64,000 nt of DNA from Pelagerythrobacter marensis (GCF_001028625.1 NZ_CP011805.1:2465001-2529000), one strand, 5' to 3'. Positions 50,231 through 59,607 are shown, numbered from the stretch's first letter. A program made the numbers and translations. Notes: generated by a model from the sequence alone, not told the origin.

Positions 50231-50710
50231 ATGAAGGCGCTCCACAAGAGCACCCGGTCGATCAAGCCGGCCGAGGTCGAGAAGAAATGGCATCTGATCG
50301 ATGCCGAGGGGCTGGTCGTTGGCCGCCTCGCCTCGATCGTCGCCAATATCCTGCGCGGCAAGCACAAGCCGAGCTACACTCCGCACGTCGATTGCGGCGA
50401 TCACGTGATCGTGATCAACGCGGACAAAGTGCGTTTCACGGGCAAGAAGCTGGGTGACAAGGTTTACTACAAGCACACCGGCTATGCCGGCGGGATCAAG
50501 GAAACGACCCCCGCCAAGGTGCTGGAAGGGCGCTTCCCCGAGCGCGTGCTGGAGAAAGCGGTCGAACGGATGATCCCGCGCGGGCCGCTGGGCCGCCAGC
50601 AGATGAAGTCGCTGCACCTCTATGCCGGCACCGAGCATCCCCACGACGGGCAGAAGCCCGACGTGCTCGACGTCGCCTCGATGAACCGCAAGAACAAGGT
50701 GTCCGCATAA
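50231..50710 (+). CDS. rplM: 50S ribosomal protein L13
   Basis: Large-subunit ribosomal protein of 159 residues, the usual alphaproteobacterial length. It shows KKWHLIDAEGLVVGRLASIVANILRGKHKPSYTPHVDCGDHVIVINA, then KVYYKHTGYAGGIKE and MIPRGPLGRQQMKSLHLYAGTEHPHDGQKP, all L13 signatures. It overlaps rpsI by one base (TAATG), the conserved rplM-rpsI operon. Confidence 0.98.
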   Translation: MKALHKSTRSIKPAEVEKKWHLIDAEGLVVGRLASIVANILRGKHKPSYTPHVDCGDHVIVINADKVRFTGKKLGDKVYYKHTGYAGGIKETTPAKVLEGRFPERVLEKAVERMIPRGPLGRQQMKSLHLYAGTEHPHDGQKPDVLDVASMNRKNKVSA

Positions 50711-51225
50711 TGGCTGACGAGAAGAACACCGTGTCCGACCTGTCGGACCTCAAGGACATCGCCGGCGACGCGCCTGAGGGTGACGCTGCGGTGATCGCGG
50801 AAAGCACTGCCCCGCTGCGCGAGCAGGAGCTTGACCAGCACGGCCGCGCTTACGCCACCGGCCGCCGCAAGGATGCCGTTGCGCGCGTCTGGATCAAGCC
50901 GGGCAAGGGCACGATCACGGTCAACGGCAAGGACCAGGAAACCTATTTCGCGCGTCCGACGCTGCGCCTGATCATCAACCAGCCGTTCGCGATCACCGAT
51001 CGCGTTGGCCAGTTCGATGTCATCGCCACCGTCAAGGGCGGCGGGCTGTCGGGCCAGGCCGGTGCGGTGAAGCACGGCATTTCGCAGGCGCTTTCGAAGT
51101 ACGAGCCGGCGCTGCGCTCCACTGTCAAGGCGGCTGGTTTTCTCACCCGCGACAGCCGCGTGGTCGAACGCAAGAAGTACGGCCGGGCCAAGGCTCGCCG
51201 CAGCTTCCAGTTCTCGAAGCGCTAA
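50710..51225 (+). CDS. rpsI: 30S ribosomal protein S9
   Basis: Small-subunit protein of 171 residues. The first 45 or so residues are an acidic extension (DLSDLKDIAGDAPEGDAAVI) common in sphingomonads. The S9 core follows: YATGRRKDAVARVWIKPG, TVKGGGLSGQAGAVKHGISQAL, and the P-site-reaching C terminus ERKKYGRAKARRSFQFSKR. It is the second gene of rplM-rpsI, and a strong terminator follows. Confidence 0.98.
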   Translation: MADEKNTVSDLSDLKDIAGDAPEGDAAVIAESTAPLREQELDQHGRAYATGRRKDAVARVWIKPGKGTITVNGKDQETYFARPTLRLIINQPFAITDRVGQFDVIATVKGGGLSGQAGAVKHGISQALSKYEPALRSTVKAAGFLTRDSRVVERKKYGRAKARRSFQFSKR

Positions 51226-51260
51226 TCCGCTTCGGCACGAACATCGAACCGATCGTGAAG

Positions 51261-51287
51261 GGCGGTCCCGCAGGGGGCCGCCTTTTT
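51261..51287 (+). terminator. Rho-independent terminator of rplM-rpsI
   Basis: GGCGGTCCC (51261-51269) pairs with GGGGGCCGCC (51273-51282) with one mismatch or bulge around a GCA loop, followed by TTTTT. It lies about 35 bases past the rpsI stop. Confidence 0.85.
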
Positions 51288-51335
51288 CGTATGCTCGGAC
51301 GACTTTCGCGCGCCCGGCGATGCGAATTCGCAGTT

Positions 51336-51364
51336 CAGTCATCAAGCTGTCACGCGAACGCCAT
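51336..51364 (+). promoter_or_regulatory. Pho box upstream of the TonB receptor/phytase operon
   Basis: Three 11-base-spaced repeats: CAGTCAT (51336-51342), CTGTCAC (51347-51353) and a weaker ACGCCAT (51358-51364). The first two match the PhoB half-site CTGTCAT/C with one and zero mismatches and correct four-base spacing. TAACAG at 51372-51377 could be the -10 element. The box lies about 70-90 bases upstream of the receptor start. Confidence 0.65.
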
Positions 51365-51423
51365 TCACTGGTAACAGTGCGGGACTAGCCGCCCTCCAGA
51401 TCGGTTCTGGAGGGCAAGTTCCA

Positions 51424-54255
51424 ATGAATATTCGCAAGCGCTATCTCGTTTCTTCCGCTGGTGCCGCCCTTGCGGCGGCTATCGCAACGCCGGTTATGGC
51501 CGGCGACGTCGTCGGCACTGTGCTGGATGCCAGCGAAACGATTGCTCTTCAGGCCGCGCAGGTTCGCATCGTCGAACTCGACCGGGTTGCCTCGACGGAA
51601 CGCGACGGCAGCTTCCTGTTCGCCGATGTCCCCGCGGGCGAATATACGCTGGAAGTTTCATATGTCGGGGCGCCCAGCGTGCGCCAGGCGGTCACCGTAC
51701 CGGCCGACAGGTTCGTGCGCGCCGATATCCTTGTTGGCGGTGACAACGCGCGCGAAATTCTGGTTCTCGGGCAGAGTGCCAATCTCGCCAGCGCTCTTTC
51801 GCGCAAGCGGGCGAACGATGGGATCAGCGACGTTCTGACGCGCGACGCGATCGGGCAGTTCCCCGATCAGAACGTGGCGGAATCGATGCGCCGCATGCCG
51901 GGCGTGAACGTGCTGAACGACCAGGGCGAGGGGCGCTTCGTCACGGTCCGGGGCCTCGATCCCGAGCTTAATGCGACATCGCTCAACGGCGTGCGCCTGC
52001 CGGCACCCGAATCCGATGTGCGCTCGGTCGCGCTCGATGTGATTTCCAGCGACATCATCGAATCGATCGAAATCAAGAAGTCGCTCACGCCCGATATGGA
52101 TGCGGATACCATCGGCGCGTCGATCGAAATCGAAACCACCAGCGCCTTCGACCGCCGGAAGGACCTGCTGACCGCCAAGATCGAAGGCAGCTACAACGAA
52201 CTCGCCGATCACCTCTCGCCCAAGGGCAGCGTCGATTTCGCGACCAAGCTCAGCGACAATTTCGGCATCTCCGGCGGCGCATCGTACTACAAGCGCAAGT
52301 TCGAAACCGACAATGTCGAGGCCGACGGATGGGACGAGGACGATGGCGTGCTCTTCCCCGAAGAGGTCAACTATCGCGACTACAATGTCGAGCGGGAGCG
52401 GATCAGCGCCAACCTGAACTTCGATGTTCGTCTGAGCGATACGACGGCGCTCTACCTGCGCGGGCTCTATAGCCAGTTCGAAGACCAGGAATATCGCCGC
52501 GAGGTCAGCTTCAAGCTGGAAGATGCCGGCGAGATCACGGGCAGCGGCACCAATGTCGAATTTTCGGACGACGGCGGCGAGCTGGCGTTGCAGCGTTCGA
52601 TCAAGGATCGACTCGAAACGCAGAAGATCCGGTCGGTGGTGTTCGGCGGTGAAACCGACACGGGCGCGTGGAAAGCCGATTACTCGGTCAGCTGGGCCAA
52701 GAGTTCCGAACGGGAAAACGGTTCGGTCGACCCGGCAAACTTCGAACAGACATTTGAAGACAGTGGCCTGGTCGCCGGCTTCGATTTCAGCAATCCGCGT
52801 GTGCCGCTCTACACCATTTCGGGCGCGGCGACGGACGATTTCTTCGACGCTGCAGGCTATGAACTGGACGACATCACGATCACGGCGCTGTCGGATTCGG
52901 TGGACGAGGAATATGCTGCCAAGTTCGATCTCGGCCGCGAGTTCGTCGCCGGTGCGGGGACGTTCACCGTCCAGGCCGGTTTCAAGGGCCGCTGGCGCGA
53001 CAAGTCATACAACATGGAGGCCGAGTACTGGGAGAACGACGCCTTCACCCTGGCTGACGTGCTGGGCGAACAGGATTATCGCCTGACCGATATCTCGCCG
53101 GTGCCGAACTTCAGCGGGGCCCGCGACTACTTCTACGCCAATCGCGATGCGTTCGAGCTCAATGCGGTGGACACGGCCTTCGATTCGGCGGTCGAGGATT
53201 ACACGATCTCTGAAGACATCATGGCCGGTTACCTGCTCGGCCGCTGGGACAGCGCCACGCTGCGCGTAATCGGCGGCGTGCGGTACGAGCACACGAAGAA
53301 CGATATCGAAGGCAACAACGTCCTGCTGGTGGAGGAAGGCGGCGAGCTGCCCGGGGGCGGTGAGGCGGAAGAGGATACCGTCCTCGTGACGCCGGTAACT
53401 GCCGAACGCGATTACGGTCACTGGCTGCCCAGCCTCACGGTCCGTTACGAACCGCAAGCCGACCTTGTTCTGCGCGCAGCCGCCTACCGCAGCCTGGTGC
53501 GGCCGAAACTGTCGAAACTGCCGCCGCGTTTCGTGGTCGAGGAAAACGATGAGGGTGAGCGCGAAGGCGAATTCGGCAACCCCGATCTCCTCCCTTACGA
53601 AGCGTGGAACTTCGATGCTTCCGCCGAATACTATTTCTCCGGCAACGGCGCGATATCCGCTGCGGTCTTCTACAAGGATATCAAGAACTTCATCGTCGAC
53701 ACCGTGCGTGAAGGCGGCGAGTACCGGGGCATTGCCTTCACCGAAGCGGAAATCCCGATCAACGGCGAAAGCGCCGAGGTTTTCGGGGCCGAGTTCTCGA
53801 TCTCGCAGAAGCTCGACATGTTGCCTTCGCCGTTCGACGGGCTGATCGCCCAGGCGAATTATACTTATACCGATGCGACCGGGCTCGTGCCGATCGACGG
53901 CGATCCTGACGATCTGCGCGAGATCATGTTGCCGACCACGTCGAAGCACACGGCCAACTTTTCGCTTGGCTACGAGAAGGGGCCGATCAGCCTGCGCCTG
54001 GCCGGGACCTATCGCGACAAGTATCTCGACGAGCTGGGTGACGAGGCGGTGGAAGACCGGCTGGTCGACAACCATTTCCAGCTGGACCTGAGCGCCAAGT
54101 ATCGCGTGAACGACAACATCCAGCTGTTCTACGAATGGGTGAACATCAACAACGCCAAATATTTCGCCTACAATCGTCTGGGCGCGCGCAAGAACCTCTA
54201 TCAGTACGAGGAATACAACTGGACGATGAAGTTCGGCGCGCGGGTGAACTTCTGA
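51424..54255 (+). CDS. TonB-dependent receptor
   Basis: Outer-membrane active transporter of 943 residues. It has a signal peptide (cleavage after TPVMA near residue 26), a carboxypeptidase-regulatory-like domain (GTVLDASETIALQAAQVRIV, residues about 27-100), a plug (ANDGISDVLTRDAIGQFPDQ, then the RMPGVNVLNDQGEGRFVTVR stretch), and a large barrel ending EYNWTMKFGARVNF with the terminal Phe beta-signal. It belongs to the Caulobacter/Xanthomonas type of receptor. The next gene, one base overlapping, is a phytase, and a Pho box lies upstream. An organophosphate such as phytate or its products is the likely cargo (inference). Confidence 0.93.
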   Translation: MNIRKRYLVSSAGAALAAAIATPVMAGDVVGTVLDASETIALQAAQVRIVELDRVASTERDGSFLFADVPAGEYTLEVSYVGAPSVRQAVTVPADRFVRADILVGGDNAREILVLGQSANLASALSRKRANDGISDVLTRDAIGQFPDQNVAESMRRMPGVNVLNDQGEGRFVTVRGLDPELNATSLNGVRLPAPESDVRSVALDVISSDIIESIEIKKSLTPDMDADTIGASIEIETTSAFDRRKDLLTAKIEGSYNELADHLSPKGSVDFATKLSDNFGISGGASYYKRKFETDNVEADGWDEDDGVLFPEEVNYRDYNVERERISANLNFDVRLSDTTALYLRGLYSQFEDQEYRREVSFKLEDAGEITGSGTNVEFSDDGGELALQRSIKDRLETQKIRSVVFGGETDTGAWKADYSVSWAKSSERENGSVDPANFEQTFEDSGLVAGFDFSNPRVPLYTISGAATDDFFDAAGYELDDITITALSDSVDEEYAAKFDLGREFVAGAGTFTVQAGFKGRWRDKSYNMEAEYWENDAFTLADVLGEQDYRLTDISPVPNFSGARDYFYANRDAFELNAVDTAFDSAVEDYTISEDIMAGYLLGRWDSATLRVIGGVRYEHTKNDIEGNNVLLVEEGGELPGGGEAEEDTVLVTPVTAERDYGHWLPSLTVRYEPQADLVLRAAAYRSLVRPKLSKLPPRFVVEENDEGEREGEFGNPDLLPYEAWNFDASAEYYFSGNGAISAAVFYKDIKNFIVDTVREGGEYRGIAFTEAEIPINGESAEVFGAEFSISQKLDMLPSPFDGLIAQANYTYTDATGLVPIDGDPDDLREIMLPTTSKHTANFSLGYEKGPISLRLAGTYRDKYLDELGDEAVEDRLVDNHFQLDLSAKYRVNDNIQLFYEWVNINNAKYFAYNRLGARKNLYQYEEYNWTMKFGARVNF

Positions 54256-55301
54256 TGCGCCGGGCGGGTTCCTTCGTCTCGCTGGCCGCGTTGCTCGCCG
54301 CCGGTTGTGCGACCGCCCCGATCATGGGCGATCCGGCGGTTGAGGTCACCGCGACGGCGGAGACCGATCCGGTCGGCACGGCCAATGCCGACGCCGCCGA
54401 CGATCCGGCGATCTGGCGCAACGCCGCCGATCCTGCGGCGAGCCTGATTGTCGCGACCGACAAGAAGGCGGGCCTCTACGTCTACGATCTGAACGGCAAG
54501 GTGCGGCACTTCCTGGCCGGCGGACTGCTCAACAATGTCGATCTGTTCGAGCTGGCCGATGGAACCGTGATCGTGGGGGCCAGTGACCGGACTGATCCTG
54601 CCAATGCCAAAATCGCGCTGTTCACGCTCGATACCGGGCGCGGTGCACTGACACGGATCGACACGATCGTGGTCGGGCCGGGCGAGGGCTATGGCTTCTG
54701 CATGGGGCCGGGTCGCGATGGCGCGGATGCGATGCTCTATTCGCCGGTCAAGGACGGATCGCTGCATGGCCAGGCTCTGCGCTGGAACGAGGGGCAGCCA
54801 AGCGTCGAGACGGTGTTCCGCCACAAGCTGGCCACCCAACCCGAAGGGTGTGTCGTCGATCCGCGCGACGGTACGCTCTACGTGGGCGAGGAAATGGCCG
54901 GTGTCTGGCGCTTCCGCATGGACGGCACGCCGGGCGAGCTGGTGGCGCGCATCGATAACGCCATGCTGGTGGCCGACGTCGAAGGTCTGGCGATTGCGCC
55001 CGAGGGTCGTGAGGGCGGGCTGCTGATCGCGTCGAGCCAGGGCGACAACGCCTATGCCGCCTATCGCCTGCCGGACATGGAGCCGGTTGGCCGTTTCCGC
55101 ATCGCCGCCGGGGCCTTCGGCGCTGCCGAAGAAACCGACGGGATCGATCTCGTGCTCGGCGATTTCGGGCCGGCGTTTCCAGCGGGTCTGTTCGTGGCGC
55201 AGGACGGCATGAACGCCCCGGCCGCGCAGAACTTCAAGCTCGTTCGATGGGACAGCATTCGCGACGCGCTGGCGCGCGGCGTCGACGGGGGCCAGCCATA
55301 A
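54255..55301 (+). CDS. Beta-propeller phytase lipoprotein
   Basis: Calcium-dependent 3-phytase releasing phosphate from inositol hexakisphosphate. The 348-residue product has a lipoprotein signal (LAAGC, Cys18). The propeller follows with the phytase marks DDPAIWRN, TDKKAGLYVYDLNGK, LLNNVDLFEL, EGYGFCMG, ATQPEGCVVDPRDGTLYVGEEMAGVW and EGLAI. Acidic calcium-site residues appear kept. The ATG at 54255 overlaps the receptor stop (TGATG). Lipidation would hold the enzyme at the outer or inner membrane next to its receptor. Pho-box control upstream fits phosphate scavenging. Confidence 0.9.
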   Translation: MRRAGSFVSLAALLAAGCATAPIMGDPAVEVTATAETDPVGTANADAADDPAIWRNAADPAASLIVATDKKAGLYVYDLNGKVRHFLAGGLLNNVDLFELADGTVIVGASDRTDPANAKIALFTLDTGRGALTRIDTIVVGPGEGYGFCMGPGRDGADAMLYSPVKDGSLHGQALRWNEGQPSVETVFRHKLATQPEGCVVDPRDGTLYVGEEMAGVWRFRMDGTPGELVARIDNAMLVADVEGLAIAPEGREGGLLIASSQGDNAYAAYRLPDMEPVGRFRIAAGAFGAAEETDGIDLVLGDFGPAFPAGLFVAQDGMNAPAAQNFKLVRWDSIRDALARGVDGGQP

Positions 55302-55374
55302 GCCGGCCCGACCCGCAATGAGTTGACCCGTGGTTCCGCGTGCCCGAAAGCGTGCGCAACCACGGAGACGCTCA

Positions 55375-57027
55375 TTGCCCCATCATACACCCCTGATCGG
55401 GACCATCGTTGCTGGCTTCGTCGCCGCGTTCCTTATGGGCGCGCTGGCCCACAAGCTGCGCATTTCGCCCGTTGCCGGCTATCTGTTCGCCGGCGTTCTG
55501 GTGGGCCCGTTCACGCCCGGTTTCGTTGCCGACACCGCGCTGGCAAACGAGCTGGCGGAAATCGGCGTAATGCTCCTGATGTTCGGGGTGGGGCTTCATT
55601 TCTCGCTGCGCGACCTGTTGTCGGTCAAACATATCGCGCTGCCCGGCGCTGTGTTGCAGATCGCGGTCGCAACGGCGCTTGGGCTTGGCCTGGCGCAGTA
55701 TCTCGGATGGTCGATTGCGGCCGGCCTGATCTTCGGTCTGGCGCTCTCGGTCGCGAGCACGGTGGTGCTGCTGCGGGCGCTCGAGACGCGCAATCTGGTC
55801 GAAAGCAATCGGGGGCGGATCGCGGTCGGCTGGCTGATCGTGGAAGACCTCGCGATGATCCTCGCGCTGGTGCTGCTACCCGCGGTTGCAGGGATGCTGT
55901 CGGGCGAAACGGACGGCAGCGGGCTGCCGGCAATTCTGGGGATGACCCTGCTGAAGGTGGGCGGCTTCGTCGCCTTCATGCTGATCGTTGCGCGGCGCGT
56001 GATCCCGGCGGCGCTGCACTGGACAGCGCATACCGGCTCGCGCGAACTGTTTCGTCTGGCGGTGCTTTCGATCGCGCTGGGGGTGGCGCTTGGCGCGGCT
56101 TACATTTTCGACGTGTCGTTCGCGCTGGGTGCGTTCTTTGCCGGGATGATCCTGGGCGAAACGCAATTGAGCCGCCGCGCGGCAGAAGAAACGCTGCCCC
56201 TGCGCGATGCGTTCGCGGTGCTGTTTTTCGTTTCGGTCGGAATGCTGTTCGACCCCTCGGTGGTGCTCGAACAGCCCGGGCCATTGGTTGCGACGGTCCT
56301 GATCATCGTGGTCGGAAAGTCGCTGGCTGCCTACGCCATCGTGCGCGCGTTCGGGCACGACAACGGCTCCGCGTTGACGGTCGCGGCGAGCCTGGCCCAA
56401 ATCGGTGAATTCTCGTTCATCCTGGCAGGATTGGGCACGCAAGTGGGCGTGTTGCCGTCCGAAGGGCGGGACCTGATCCTGGCAGGTGCGATTTTCTCGA
56501 TCCTGGTGAACCCGGTTATTTTCGCCCTCGTCGCCGGGCGTCTGGGGCAGGTTCGCCAGCGCGAGGCGGCCGATGCCGAAGAACGCGAACGCACCCGCCA
56601 GCGCGAGCGGCGCGAACACGTGATCCTGGTCGGCCACGGCCGCGTCGGCCGCCTGATCGCGGAGGGAGCGGCCCATCGCGGCCGGGCCCTCGTGGTGATA
56701 GAAGATCAGGCGGATTTCGCACTCCGGGCGCAGGAGGCCGGGCGCGAGGTGGTGATCGGCAATGCGAGCAACCCCCACGTTCTCGACGAAGCCGGCATCC
56801 GGTCCGCCTCAAAGCTGATCATTGCCATCCCCGAAGGTTTCGAGGGCGGCGCGATTGCCGAACATGCTCGCCGACTGAACCCCGATATCGTGATCTTCGC
56901 CCGGGCCCATTCGGACGAGGAAGTGGACTATCTGGAGAAACTGGGGGTCGATCACGTGATCATGGGTGAACGCGAAATCGCGCGGACGATTCTGGGGCTT
57001 GCCGCTACTGGCCCCGCCCCCGCCTGA
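55375..57027 (+). CDS. ybaL: Kef/YbaL-type potassium:proton antiporter
   Basis: Monovalent cation:proton antiporter-2 of 550 residues. Twelve or so membrane segments fill residues 1-385, with GVMLLMFGVGLHFSLRDLL and the NhaA-fold core ALGAFFAGMILGETQLSRRA. A cytosolic TrkA-N (RCK) domain follows, with VILVGHGRVGRLIAEG near 420 as its nucleotide-binding motif. The start is taken as the TTG at 55375, giving PHHTPLIGTIVAGFV, the usual family N terminus, with GGAGACG upstream; a GTG at 55330 would add 15 unusual residues. There is no TrkA-C domain, as in YbaL. Confidence 0.9.
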   Translation: MPHHTPLIGTIVAGFVAAFLMGALAHKLRISPVAGYLFAGVLVGPFTPGFVADTALANELAEIGVMLLMFGVGLHFSLRDLLSVKHIALPGAVLQIAVATALGLGLAQYLGWSIAAGLIFGLALSVASTVVLLRALETRNLVESNRGRIAVGWLIVEDLAMILALVLLPAVAGMLSGETDGSGLPAILGMTLLKVGGFVAFMLIVARRVIPAALHWTAHTGSRELFRLAVLSIALGVALGAAYIFDVSFALGAFFAGMILGETQLSRRAAEETLPLRDAFAVLFFVSVGMLFDPSVVLEQPGPLVATVLIIVVGKSLAAYAIVRAFGHDNGSALTVAASLAQIGEFSFILAGLGTQVGVLPSEGRDLILAGAIFSILVNPVIFALVAGRLGQVRQREAADAEERERTRQRERREHVILVGHGRVGRLIAEGAAHRGRALVVIEDQADFALRAQEAGREVVIGNASNPHVLDEAGIRSASKLIIAIPEGFEGGAIAEHARRLNPDIVIFARAHSDEEVDYLEKLGVDHVIMGEREIARTILGLAATGPAPA

Positions 57028-57036
57028 ACACATCGG

Positions 57037-57897
57037 TCAATGGACCGGGGGATCGGTTCGCGGAATCTGCCGCACCGGGGCCACGGGTTCGCCGGGCTCG
57101 CGCGGGGGTCGTGCGTCTTCGGGCACATCGTCGATCTGCATGTCGCGCGTGCGGACGCTTTCCAGATTGCGGACCCGCACGCGCAGCGTCTCGCCATCCC
57201 AGGTCAGTTCGTTGAAGCTGGGCGGCGTCGATCGCGTGCGCTTCGACAGGGTGCCTGCGCCGATCATGCGCACCGGGCCGTTCTTCGTGTCCTCGACGAT
57301 GTCGAAAGCATCATGGACATGACCCGACAGCACGGCGAGCACGGGGCGTTTCGCCAGTTCGGCCAGTGCCCGGTTGCCCCCGTGCGTAAGCGCGGTTCCT
57401 GCCGTCCCGACCTCGCGCAAGGGATGATGGCAGGCGACGAGGGCCTGCACCCCATCGGGCAGGGTATCGATCGCTGTCAGGCACTTGTCCAGCGCGCGTG
57501 AGCTTATCCAGCCCTTCGACCAGTTGAGGCGCGGCTGGGCGCGCACCGCGGTCTTGAGCGGCACGATCGCGAGGCCGGGCAGGTCGATCTCTCGCTCCAC
57601 CCGATCGGCGATCCCGCGAAACCGGCGATAGGGTTGGAAGAACCGTTCGATCAGGTTGAAATAGGGCAGATCGTGATTTCCGACTTCCACCGTCACCGGC
57701 ACGTCGAGCGAACGGATCCAGTGCCGGGCCGCGTCGAATTCGCGATGGCGCGCACGCATCGTCAGATCGCCGGTGATCGCAACCGCTGCGGGACGCTGTT
57801 CCGCGATTTCCTGCCTGAGCCAGTCGAGCGCGCGATTATCCTCCAGCCCGAAGTGGATATCGCTGATGTGGAAGAGGAGAGTCGTGTCAGCCGCCAT
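57037..57897 (-). CDS. Calcineurin-like metallophosphoesterase
   Basis: A 286-residue dinuclear metal phosphoesterase. All metal motifs are present: FHISDIHFG, ITGDLTMR, VEVGNHDLPYF, ACHHPLREV, and LSGHVHDAF. It resembles the 3',5'-cyclic-nucleotide phosphodiesterase-like group (CpdA-like), but the substrate is not decided by sequence. It has no signal peptide. The start overlaps the end of the lipid kinase gene upstream by 11 bases, so the two form an operon. Confidence 0.9.
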   Translation of the reverse strand: MAADTTLLFHISDIHFGLEDNRALDWLRQEIAEQRPAAVAITGDLTMRARHREFDAARHWIRSLDVPVTVEVGNHDLPYFNLIERFFQPYRRFRGIADRVEREIDLPGLAIVPLKTAVRAQPRLNWSKGWISSRALDKCLTAIDTLPDGVQALVACHHPLREVGTAGTALTHGGNRALAELAKRPVLAVLSGHVHDAFDIVEDTKNGPVRMIGAGTLSKRTRSTPPSFNELTWDGETLRVRVRNLESVRTRDMQIDDVPEDARPPREPGEPVAPVRQIPRTDPPVH

Positions 57898-58741
57898 GCC
57901 CGGTCGCTAGCAGATCGACCTCGCACGCGGCCATGACGAATTCTTCCTGTGCGCGCCCCTGCGCCGGTTCGCCGTCGATCAGCAGGCCGACGGGTTCGCC
58001 CGCGCTGTTTGCCACCGCGATCCGGTCGAGCAGCCCGAGCCGGTCGTGCGGTCCGTCCCGAAACTGACGGCGGAGCAGGGCCCAGCCCTGCTGCAGGAAC
58101 TCGCCGGCATTTTCCGCATAATAGGCATCGATCTGCATTCCCCATGGGCCGGGGGTCAGTTCGATCAGCGGATAGCCTTCGCTGCGTCCGATCTGCGGAT
58201 CGCGGCAGCGAAGCATTGCACCATTGGTCGTTTCCGCGAAGGCCTCGCCGGCGCTGTCCGCCATGGCGGCAATATCCGCCTCGCGCATTGCCTCGCGCAC
58301 TGCGTACCAGCTGGTTCCCGGCCCGGCGAGAAGACCGGCCAGGGCATCGCCGTGCGCCGTGCGAATGACCTCGGGGCGAACCCGCCGCGCCGCACCGCTA
58401 CCGAAGCGGGAGAGAATGTCCTGCGCATCGGCATCGCCATGCAACCGTTGCGCCAGGAGGTTCATCGTCCCACCGGGCAGGACCAGGATCGTGCCGCCCC
58501 AGCCGTAGAGAGCGGTCACCGCTGCATTGATCGTGCCGTCGCCGGCATAGACTGCCAGTGTCTCGACGCCGGCTTCGTCGAGGGTCGTGGCATTGGGCAG
58601 CGGATCGTCGGGAAAGTCGATCCGGCGGGCGAGCGTCAGGCCATGATCGTTGCAGCAGTCTTCCAGCGCGTCGATCGCGGCGGGGGTGTTGCTACCGCTT
58701 GCGGAATTGACCACCAGCCAGAGAGGACCCATCGCGCTCAT
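57887..58741 (-). CDS. Diacylglycerol/lipid kinase family protein
   Basis: A 284-residue kinase of the DAGK catalytic family, which phosphorylates a lipid such as diacylglycerol or a sphingoid base. Motifs are LWLVVNSASGSN at the N terminus, the ATP-binding VYAGDGTINAAVTALYGWGG, and the phosphate loop LPGGTMNLLAQRLHGD. The later beta-sandwich domain ends near the C terminus. The ATG at 58741 is chosen, though a GTG/ATG further in is possible. Sphingoid lipids in sphingomonads make a sphingosine-kinase-like role possible, but this is not shown. Confidence 0.85.
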   Translation of the reverse strand: MSAMGPLWLVVNSASGSNTPAAIDALEDCCNDHGLTLARRIDFPDDPLPNATTLDEAGVETLAVYAGDGTINAAVTALYGWGGTILVLPGGTMNLLAQRLHGDADAQDILSRFGSGAARRVRPEVIRTAHGDALAGLLAGPGTSWYAVREAMREADIAAMADSAGEAFAETTNGAMLRCRDPQIGRSEGYPLIELTPGPWGMQIDAYYAENAGEFLQQGWALLRRQFRDGPHDRLGLLDRIAVANSAGEPVGLLIDGEPAQGRAQEEFVMAACEVDLLATGHGG

Positions 58742-58779
58742 GCAAGCGAAGCGCCGGAAGGTCTTCGCGGTTCCCGCAT

Positions 58780-59058
58780 TTACACCCGCCCTGTGAGGAT
58801 GAGCCACGCGGAGGCGATGTTGAGCGCGGTGTAGCCGAGATAGGCCCAGACGATTGCGGGCCAGCCGTTCCCGACCAGCAGCATCGCCGCGAGCAGAACG
58901 AGAAATTCGGTCACCAGCGTGATGCGCCCGCCGAGCATGTGGACGAACCAGGGCATACGGCCCAGCAGGGGATGGCCGCTTTCAAGCACGGCCTTGTGCA
59001 TCGCGAAATTCCCGATGCCCATGAGGAAGACGAAGATTACAGCCACGGTGCCCACCAT
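58780..59058 (-). CDS. Small four-segment membrane protein of unknown function
   Basis: A 92-residue hydrophobic protein with three to four membrane segments: VGTVAVIFVFLMGIGNFAMH, a Gly/Arg-containing loop with MPWFVHMLGGRITL, FLVLLAAMLLVG and VWAYLGYTALNIASAWLIL. The ATG at 59058 begins the first membrane segment; an upstream in-frame start at 59142 adds 28 soluble Pro/Arg-rich residues without support. It lies 38 bases upstream of the lipid kinase gene on the same strand and may be co-transcribed with it. No family is recognised. Confidence 0.7.
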   Translation of the reverse strand: MVGTVAVIFVFLMGIGNFAMHKAVLESGHPLLGRMPWFVHMLGGRITLVTEFLVLLAAMLLVGNGWPAIVWAYLGYTALNIASAWLILTGRV

Positions 59059-59256
59059 GCACTCGCGCCCGTCGGTTGCCAAACGCGGTTCGTCGGGCGG
59101 TTCGTTCCGTCCGTCAGGTGGCGCGCGCGCCGGTCGACACAAGGCGATCTGTGGTCGAGCCGGGAATGCGGCGGCGGCCGGGCGGGCGTATCAACGGAAC
59201 TGCGCGGTGCCTCCCCCCAATCCCCCCAAAGGGCACGCGCAAATGGAGGAGAACCC

Positions 59257-59553
59257 ATGAAACGCCCCCTGATTGCCCTTGCCGCCATCGCCACCTTTGG
59301 CGCCACTGCCGCGCCCGCTTACGCGGATTCGCTTTCCATCCCCTATCGCGATCTCGACCTTTCGACGGCGGAAGGCCAGAAGGCCCTCGATCGCCGGATC
59401 GATGTGGCCGCTCGCGAATTCTGCGCGCTCGATCAGCAGCGCACCGGCACGCGGATCGCATCTTCGGGATCGCGTCGGTGCTACGTTGAAACCAAACGTC
59501 AGGCGAAGAAGCATTTCGCTGCCATCCTTGATGAGCAGCGGGTCGGCGGCTGA
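59257..59553 (+). CDS. UrcA family protein
   Basis: A 98-residue exported protein of the UrcA family, which is frequent in sphingomonads and has no known function. The signal peptide is MKRPLIALAAIATFGATAAPAYA. The mature part shows the family pattern SIPYRDLDLSTAEGQKALDRRIDVAAREFC and a later GSRRCYVETKRQAKKHF, with the two cysteines likely disulfide-bonded in the periplasm. GGAGGAGAA before the ATG gives a strong ribosome-binding site. A 14-base perfect terminator stem follows. Confidence 0.9.
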   Translation: MKRPLIALAAIATFGATAAPAYADSLSIPYRDLDLSTAEGQKALDRRIDVAAREFCALDQQRTGTRIASSGSRRCYVETKRQAKKHFAAILDEQRVGG

Positions 59554-59570
59554 TCACTCCGGTCGCGACC

Positions 59571-59607
59571 TCGGCCCGGACCGGTTCAGTCCCCCGGTCC
59601 GGGCCGA
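59571..59607 (+). terminator. Strong terminator hairpin after urcA
   Basis: TCGGCCCGGACCGG (59571-59584) and CCGGTCCGGGCCGA (59594-59607) form a perfect 14-base stem with a nine-base loop, followed by ATTTCTGTT. It lies 18 bases past the stop and before the converging response regulator gene, so it may act in both directions. Confidence 0.8.
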
